Below, piece after piece: positions 58,722 to 64,000 of a stretch of DNA of 64,000 nt (its first letter is position 1; each line of letters opens with the position of its first letter). Below the pieces are notes generated by a model. That model worked only from the letters and a program-made list of their open reading frames with translations. It did no database searches and was not told the DNA's origin. The position numbers and the translations under genes were made by a program. The DNA comes from an uncultured Mycoplasmatota bacterium (GTDB lineage Bacteria; Bacillota_I; Bacilli_A; RF39; UBA660), in assembly GCA_900553855.1 (NCBI GenBank), contig USFG01000008.1, forward strand, positions 1 through 64,000. Reading direction: 5' to 3'.

Positions 58722-60200
58722 TTATAAAACTATAGCTATTAAATTATTTGATCCTTTATTAACTATCTTAGTTACTGTGTTAGATAATTTATATCTAGTT
58801 GCTTCTGGCATCATTGATAATTTAGCTTCTATTCCCTCTTTAACAATGACATCTAAACTTCGACCAAATATTTCACTTTTCCAAATGCTTGATGGATCTT
58901 TTTCATAATCCTTCATTATATAGTTTATTAATTCTTTACTTTGCATTTCAGTTCCAATTATAGGCTCGAATGTGCTTTCTACATCAACTTTCATTAAGTG
59001 AATTGAACTTGCTAAGGCTTTTAACTTAACACCATATTTAGAACCTTGCTTAATAATTTCTGGAGTAGATAGCTTCATATCTGATAAGCTTGGATAAACA
59101 ATACCATATCCTGTTGCTTTAGCCATTTTTAAAGCATCTTTAACACTGGATATTTCATCTTTGCCGCTTGAGTAATCCATAAATATTTTAAGTAAATTAC
59201 CTTTGGTTAATGATATTCCGCCAAGAAGTTCTTTTAATGTTTCATTATATAATTCATTTGATGAATCTAAATTTAGAGTTACAACACCATTAGATGTGTT
59301 GACATTAGATATATAGGCTTTAGATATATATTTACTATCTTTATAATAATTAATTATATTTTCAGCATCTTTAAGTTTGCTTATTCCGTCCATACTCTCT
59401 CTTAATTTTGTTAGATATTCCTCTTTAATTGGATGATTATTTGCTAAACTATGAACCCATGATGGAATATTAATTTCAATATCTAAAATTGGAAATTCAT
59501 ATAGGGCAGTTTTTAAAATTTCATACATATCTAATTCTGTCATTTTATCTACATTGACAGGAAGAACAGGAACATCGTAATTATCAGTTAAACTTTTAGC
59601 TAAATTTCTAGTTTCTTCTTTCTCAGGATGAGTCGTATTTAAAACAACAATAAATGGTTTATTAATCATTTTAAGTTCAGTTATAACTTTTTCTTCAGTA
59701 CTGGTTATTTCTCCTCTAGTAAACTCACCAAATGAGCCATCAGTTGTCATAACGATTCCGATGGTAGCATGATCTTTTATGACTTTTTCAGTTCCAATCT
59801 CAGCAGCTTCCATAAAAGGAATTTCTTCGTCATACCAAGGTGTTTTAACCATTCGAGGATTTCCTAATTCATCCTCATATCCATTTGCACTTTTAATTAC
59901 ATAACCAACACAATCAATAAGTTTAACATTTGTTTTAAATTCATCTATTTTAATATTTGCTCCTGATGATGGAATAAACTTAGGTTCCATGGTCATAATA
60001 GTTTTGCCGGGAGCCGATTGTGGTGCTTCATCTATGCATCTTTTCTTTAAATCTTCATCTTCAATATTGGGTACAATAAAATTCTCTATCACTTTCTTAA
60101 TAAATGTAGATTTACCTGTTCTAACTGCTCCAACAACGCCTAAATAAATTTCTCCATTTCCCCAAGTTGAGATGCTACTTATTATCTCTTTTTTTTCCAT
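58722..60200 (-). CDS. spoIVA: Stage IV sporulation protein A
   Basis: 492 residues, full length. IYLGVVGAVRTGKSTFIKK (Walker A of the GTPase-like domain that hydrolyses ATP) and the long conserved N-terminal domain (KLIDCVGYVIKSANGYEDELGNPRMVKTPWYDEEIPFMEAAEIGT) are clear. The C-terminal part ends NLIAIVL, the usual extreme C-terminus that SpoVM-bound SpoIVA needs. It polymerises on the forespore as the coat base. Single gene with a sigma-E-like promoter. Confidence 0.97.
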   Translation of the reverse strand: MEKKEIISSISTWGNGEIYLGVVGAVRTGKSTFIKKVIENFIVPNIEDEDLKKRCIDEAPQSAPGKTIMTMEPKFIPSSGANIKIDEFKTNVKLIDCVGYVIKSANGYEDELGNPRMVKTPWYDEEIPFMEAAEIGTEKVIKDHATIGIVMTTDGSFGEFTRGEITSTEEKVITELKMINKPFIVVLNTTHPEKEETRNLAKSLTDNYDVPVLPVNVDKMTELDMYEILKTALYEFPILDIEINIPSWVHSLANNHPIKEEYLTKLRESMDGISKLKDAENIINYYKDSKYISKAYISNVNTSNGVVTLNLDSSNELYNETLKELLGGISLTKGNLLKIFMDYSSGKDEISSVKDALKMAKATGYGIVYPSLSDMKLSTPEIIKQGSKYGVKLKALASSIHLMKVDVESTFEPIIGTEMQSKELINYIMKDYEKDPSSIWKSEIFGRSLDVIVKEGIEAKLSMMPEATRYKLSNTVTKIVNKGSNNLIAIVL

Positions 60201-60221
60201 ACCATTTTCCTTTCATTTAAA

Positions 60222-60248
60222 ATGTATGAAAGTAGTAAATATTTATGC
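60222..60248 (-). promoter_or_regulatory. Sigma-E-like promoter of spoIVA
   Basis: The minus strand reads CATACATT (60222-60229), matching the sigma-E -10 consensus CATACAnT. A GCATAAA block lies upstream at 60242-60248, plausible as the -35. Spacing is slightly short (12 bases between blocks). Confidence 0.5.
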
Positions 60249-60297
60249 AAAAAAAGACTAAGTTTAATAAAAACTTAGTAAATTTTAAAATATTAAC

Positions 60298-60999
60298 TTA
60301 ATTATTATTAACAATATTAATTATTAATGGTGATAAAATAATTAATAAAATTAATGGAATAAATATAAATACACTTACTAAACTTATTTTAATGGGCATC
60401 TTATTTATTTTGGCTTTAGTATCTAATAAGATTTTATCTGATAAATAAGATAATTGATTACTTAATGATTCAACTATATTACTTCCATAAATATTTGATT
60501 CTATTAAGTTTAAAATAATATTATTTACAGTATCAGAAGGAATTCGGTATTTTAAATCATCTAAGGCTTCATTTAAACTTTTTCCTAAAGATACATCATC
60601 TAACACTTTAATAAATTCGTTTGATAGATCACTATTGATATTGTTACTTGTTAATTCAATTGCTTTAGCTAGATTATTACCAGATTCAATGTTTAAACTA
60701 AGAATTTGAAAGTAAAATAATGATTCTTTTTCTAGTTTTCTTGCTCTTTTAGCTAATCTATAATCAAAAAATAAATATTCAATTAATATAAAATATAGAT
60801 ATGAAATTATTAATGATACTATAAAATTAGTCTTTAATAATATAAGTATTAGAAAAATAAATAGGGTACTTATTAAGTTAATCAATAATAATTCAACAAC
60901 ATTATAATTTTTTGATAAACCAAATAGTTTATTTTTTCTATTTATTCTTTCTATATGTTCTTTTGTATAAATTTTATCTACTAAATTATTCATATTCAA
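60298..60999 (-). CDS. tadC: TadC-like inner-membrane pilus platform protein
   Basis: 233 residues. Helices at the N-terminus (LLLINLISTLFIFLILILL, FIVSLIISYLYFILIEYL), at about 175 and at the C-terminus flank a cytoplasmic type II secretion F domain (LEKESLFYFQILSLNIESGNNLAKAIELTSNNI). Shorter than typical TadC (about 300). It overlaps tadB by 14 bases. Platform with TadB for Flp pilus assembly. Confidence 0.85.
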   Translation of the reverse strand: MNMNNLVDKIYTKEHIERINRKNKLFGLSKNYNVVELLLINLISTLFIFLILILLKTNFIVSLIISYLYFILIEYLFFDYRLAKRARKLEKESLFYFQILSLNIESGNNLAKAIELTSNNINSDLSNEFIKVLDDVSLGKSLNEALDDLKYRIPSDTVNNIILNLIESNIYGSNIVESLSNQLSYLSDKILLDTKAKINKMPIKISLVSVFIFIPLILLIILSPLIINIVNNN

Positions 61000-61966
61000 T
61001 CCTCAATATTCTTTTTATAATTAATATATAACTTATATATAATATAATTATAAGTAAAATTATTAAATAACCAAATGGGGTTGTAAGTAATGGTGCAAAG
61101 TAATCAGGACTAATTAATAGTAGTATACCAGTTAATAAAATTGGCATAGTAAGTAAACAATAATAAACTAATTTTGATGATGCTGTCATACTATTTAATT
61201 CATCTTTTAATCTTTTGTTGTTAGTAAATGAATTTTCAATATTAGTAAAAACTCCAACTAGATTTCCACCAGTTAAATTAAGCAATGATAATGTGCTGGT
61301 TATATACTTAATATCTTCTATTTTAGCACGTTCATAGAATCTATCAAAAACATCTTTTAAATCTAACCCATATTCTAAGTCATAACTTATTTTAGAAAAT
61401 TCTTCTTTAATTGGACCTGATAAATCTTTAACGACCATATCAACTGCTTGAGTAATGTTATATCCTGATTTAAAGGCATTATTCATTATAACTACTGCTT
61501 TTAATAAATCTTGTTCAATATGCTTAGTACGTTTTTTATAAGCAATATTAAGAATAATATTATAAGCGTAATAACTTAAAAATATTATTAAAATTAAAAA
61601 CATAAAATTTAAATTATTTTCAAATAAACTATAGAGTATATAAAGAATTCCACTTCCAATTGATATACAAAATTTAGTAGCTATAATTGATAAACCGTTG
61701 TAATCTTTATAAGAATATTTATTAAATTTTTTTGCTTTATTTTTAAAATATACTGATTTTTCTAGTACTTTAATTATATTTTGCTTAATGTTTAGGTATA
61801 ACTTTAAGAGGCTATCACCTAAACTAGTTGTGTTATTATTATTTTTTATAGTATATTTATTTATTTTATTACTTAATTTTAGAGTTCTATTTAATCTAAT
61901 TGTATAATAAATAATCCATATTAAACATAAAATAAATATAAATTTAATCAGTATATTTAATAACAT
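60986..61966 (-). CDS. tadB: TadB-like inner-membrane pilus platform protein
   Basis: 326 residues. N-terminal helices (residues 1-25, 85-150) and C-terminal helices (265-320) surround a T2SSF domain (LLKAVVIMNNAFKSGYNITQAVDMVVKDLSGPIKEEFSKISYDLEYGLDLKDVF). The length fits TadB. It works with the CpaF ATPase encoded 16 bases upstream. Confidence 0.88.
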   Translation of the reverse strand: MLLNILIKFIFILCLIWIIYYTIRLNRTLKLSNKINKYTIKNNNNTTSLGDSLLKLYLNIKQNIIKVLEKSVYFKNKAKKFNKYSYKDYNGLSIIATKFCISIGSGILYILYSLFENNLNFMFLILIIFLSYYAYNIILNIAYKKRTKHIEQDLLKAVVIMNNAFKSGYNITQAVDMVVKDLSGPIKEEFSKISYDLEYGLDLKDVFDRFYERAKIEDIKYITSTLSLLNLTGGNLVGVFTNIENSFTNNKRLKDELNSMTASSKLVYYCLLTMPILLTGILLLISPDYFAPLLTTPFGYLIILLIIILYISYILIIKRILRIEYE

Positions 61967-61981
61967 ATTATTATTTCCTTT

Positions 61982-63307
61982 CTATTTAAATATTAAATCT
62001 AAATCATCTATTCCTCTTGATTTTAATAAGTTATATACAGATGGTTTCTTTTTACATTTAATAAATTCACCGTTTTCTTCTCCATCTTTAGTTAAACCAT
62101 TTCGTCTATATTCAAATATAGTATTTAATTTAATCGTATCATTTTCAAAACCAACTACTTCTGATATATTGGTTATTTTTCTTTTGCCATCATGTAATCT
62201 TTCGATGTTTATGACAATGTCTATTGCGTTTTCAATATATTGTCTTATTGCTCTTATAGGGATTTCAATGCCGCTCATTAAAACCATTGTTTCTAATCTA
62301 TTTAATGCATCTGAACAACCATTGGCATGCAATGTGGTTAATGAACCTTCGTGACCAGTATTCATCGCTTGTAGCATATCAAACGCTTCTTTACCACGAC
62401 ACTCTCCAACGATTATACGATCTGGTCTCATTCTTAAGGCATTTATAACAAGATCTCTTATTGTTACTATTTTATTATTGTTATAATTCATAGTTCTTGT
62501 TTCTAAACTTATAACGTGTTCTTGTTCTAATTTTAATTCAGCAGCATCTTCAATGGTAATAATACGTTCATCATTGCCAATAAATGAGCTAAGTACATTT
62601 AAAAGTGTTGTTTTACCACTACCAGTTCCACCACATACAATTATATTTAATTTGCCTCTAACAGCACCTTCTAAGAAAATAGCCATTTCATTAGTTAAAC
62701 TACCTACTCTTAAAAAATCGTCTATTTTAGTCATATTTCTTTTAAATTTACGAATAGTTATAACAGGTCCATTAACTGATAATGGAGGTATAACAGCATT
62801 AATTCTAGATCCATCTTTTAATCTTGAATCAACCATTGGACTAGAAGAATCAATAGTTCTTCCTTGAGGTCCAATTAATCTTTGAATTGTTCTAATAATA
62901 TGATCATCATTTATAAATGAAACACTGTTATCTTTAACTATTTTACCATCTATTTCAACATATATATCTTTTGGCCCATTAACCATTATTTCACTGATAT
63001 TGTCATCTTTTAATAGTTCACTTAATGGCCCATTACCACTAATTTCATCTTCTATTAAATTATAAATATGATTCCTTTCAACATTAGATAAATCATAACC
63101 TTCTAAACATTTATCTATTTCATCATCAATAAATTCATTTAAATTAACACCTTCAGGAATCTCAGTATCAACCAATCTCTCGATAATTATTTTTCTTAAT
63201 TTATCTAATAGTTTCTTATCAGGGAAGGCATCATAATCTGTTAGAACACTATTTACTAATTCTTTATCTTTATTAAAGTTAAAAGATTTTAATAATGAAC
63301 TACTCAT
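61982..63307 (-). CDS. cpaF: CpaF/TadA secretion ATPase of the Tad pilus
   Basis: 441 residues. The N-terminal helical domain is followed by the GspE-type ATPase core: IMVNGPKDIYVEIDGKIV, Walker A IVCGGTGSGKTTLLNVLSSFI, the Asp box IITIEDAAELKLEQEHVISLETR, RMRPDRIIVGECRG (Walker B) and LTTLHANGCSDALNRLETM (His box). It powers pilin assembly. Overlaps the upstream tadZ-like gene by 8 bases. Typical CpaF proteins are 430-480 residues. Confidence 0.95.
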   Translation of the reverse strand: MSSSLLKSFNFNKDKELVNSVLTDYDAFPDKKLLDKLRKIIIERLVDTEIPEGVNLNEFIDDEIDKCLEGYDLSNVERNHIYNLIEDEISGNGPLSELLKDDNISEIMVNGPKDIYVEIDGKIVKDNSVSFINDDHIIRTIQRLIGPQGRTIDSSSPMVDSRLKDGSRINAVIPPLSVNGPVITIRKFKRNMTKIDDFLRVGSLTNEMAIFLEGAVRGKLNIIVCGGTGSGKTTLLNVLSSFIGNDERIITIEDAAELKLEQEHVISLETRTMNYNNNKIVTIRDLVINALRMRPDRIIVGECRGKEAFDMLQAMNTGHEGSLTTLHANGCSDALNRLETMVLMSGIEIPIRAIRQYIENAIDIVINIERLHDGKRKITNISEVVGFENDTIKLNTIFEYRRNGLTKDGEENGEFIKCKKKPSVYNLLKSRGIDDLDLIFK

Positions 63308-64000
63308 CTTTATTACCTCCTATAATCTCATTTGCTATTAATTTAAATATTTTTTCATCTTTAAATTTAGAATATTTATAAGTTATAATTTCTCCATTAA
63401 CAACTAATTCATCTAAGTTATTTACATGAAAACTGGAACTGATTACATAATCAACATTATGGCCTATAATATTTTTGATATCATAATTACTGAAATAATC
63501 TTTATTAGGTATAAAACTATTATTAAGAATTATTTTATACTTATCTAAATTGTTTTCTATAAATAAATTTACTAGATTTTTTATGTTTTTAAGAGAAACA
63601 CAATCGTTTGTAGTTAATAGGTAAACTACATCACTTTTATCCAAACTATAAACACTTATCTCATTAAGTATACTTGGGGTATCTATTAATACAACATCAT
63701 AATTATATACACTTTTTTCGAGTAAGATATCTATATATTTAACATCAATTCTACTTGCGTATCTAGGATCTTTTGGACTTGCCACAAATGAGATGTTTTC
63801 ATCATATTTGGTAATATATTTATCTAAATCATTATATTTATTGTTTATATAATCTTCAACAAAATTAAATATAGTTTTGTTTGCTTCTCTATTTAGAGAT
63901 ATAGCAATTGCTCCATTAGTTAAATCTAAATCAACAATTAAAACTTTTTTATTTAATTTAGAAAGTGTTCCGGCAAGTGATAAAAGAGTTGTTGTTTTAC
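63300..64000 (-). CDS. TadZ/CpaE-like MinD-type ATPase (partial)
   Basis: The gene runs past the window edge, so the start is missing. The first visible residues, KTTTLLSLAGTLSKLNKKVLIVDLDL, are the end of a deviant Walker A and the following Walker-type Asp strand. FVASPKDPRYAS, VLIDTPSILNEISVYSLDKSDVVYLLTTND and a late IILNNSF segment complete the ParA/MinD fold. TadZ/CpaE localises Tad pili to the cell pole. Position directly upstream of cpaF confirms the role. About 234 codons are visible. Confidence 0.88.
   Translation of the reverse strand, partial: KTTTLLSLAGTLSKLNKKVLIVDLDLTNGAIAISLNREANKTIFNFVEDYINNKYNDLDKYITKYDENISFVASPKDPRYASRIDVKYIDILLEKSVYNYDVVLIDTPSILNEISVYSLDKSDVVYLLTTNDCVSLKNIKNLVNLFIENNLDKYKIILNNSFIPNKDYFSNYDIKNIIGHNVDYVISSSFHVNNLDELVVNGEIITYKYSKFKDEKIFKLIANEIIGGNKDE

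Overview
The window comes from an AT-rich, low-GC Gram-positive bacterium of the Bacilli/Erysipelotrichia-Mollicutes side of the Firmicutes. The lines of evidence are standard stop-codon use (many intact frames with TGG Trp), AGGAGG-type ribosome sites, TTGNNN-17-TATAAT-type promoters, and Bacilli gene neighbourhoods: sirA-yneF, yceD-rpmF, sufC-sufD-sufS-sufU, uppS-cdsA-rseP, radC-mreC-mreD-spoIVFA-spoIVFB, comEA-comEC, rpsU-yqeY and spoIVA. The sporulation genes (sirA-like, spoIVFA/FB, spoIVB, spoIVA, a SpoVK-like AAA ATPase) together with a Tad pilus locus suggest a small-genome, probably gut-associated, endospore-lineage bacterium. The exact taxon cannot be fixed from the sequence alone. 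Nearly all genes lie on the minus strand.

Layout. 1-107: 5' end of a gene whose paralog lies at 13.8-16.1 kb. 190-490: a candidate type I toxin-antitoxin locus. 0.6-2.3 kb: HAD, RsmC-like methyltransferase and DUF218 genes. 2.3-4.9 kb: a lineage-specific cluster containing a recently broken family member. 4.9-9.2 kb: rpmF, yceD, yneF, sirA-like, obg, Smr and a degenerate PfkB gene. 9.2-12.5 kb: a gene split by an in-frame stop, an XRE-CYTH fusion and a DUF2207-like surface protein. 12.6-12.8 kb: tRNA-Met and tRNA-Leu. 12.8-16.8 kb: unknown genes with strong promoters and an orphan Flp pilin. 16.9-23.4 kb: DUF192, def, rseP-cdsA-uppS and the suf operon. 23.4-27.3 kb: a repeat protein, a foreign-looking short frame, and two YhcG/DUF1016 nuclease genes separated by a damaged copy of the comEC 3' end. 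27.3-37.6 kb: comEC-comEA, spoIVF-mre-radC, yqeY-rpsU, efp, rpmG, psd and spoIVB. 37.6-46.2 kb: a frameshifted kinase-like gene, an AAA ATPase, an operon of vWA/solute-binding, XpaC, solute-binding and TelA proteins, and a LiaF/DUF4097 pair. 46.3-51.2 kb: a ClpA/B-like single AAA protein and two paralogous two-TM proteins. 51.4-57.8 kb: priA, a Y-family polymerase with YolD, TtcA-like and NifS-like enzymes, a candidate small RNA and HU. 58-64 kb: a hypothetical gene, spoIVA and the Tad genes (tadC, tadB, cpaF, tadZ) running off the edge.

How they fit together. Housekeeping blocks cover translation (rpmF, rpmG, rpsU, efp, def, obg, yqeY), lipid and wall precursors (cdsA, psd, uppS, mreC/D), Fe-S and thio-transfer (suf; NifS plus TtcA) and replication or repair (priA, radC, UmuC/YolD). 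Sporulation engulfment and coat control is represented by the SpoIVFA/FB, SpoIVB and SpoIVA group.

The less understood part is a set of envelope or stress genes: vWA/SBP-XpaC-SBP-TelA, LiaF-like, the ClpB-like AAA and the two-TM paralogs. Three unlinked genes (at 16.1, 47.7 and 51.2 kb) share an identical 14-base element overlapping their -35 box, which suggests a common regulon. The best candidates for something undescribed are the toxin-antitoxin locus, this regulon, the YhcG/comEC duplication and the three-hairpin RNA upstream of hup.
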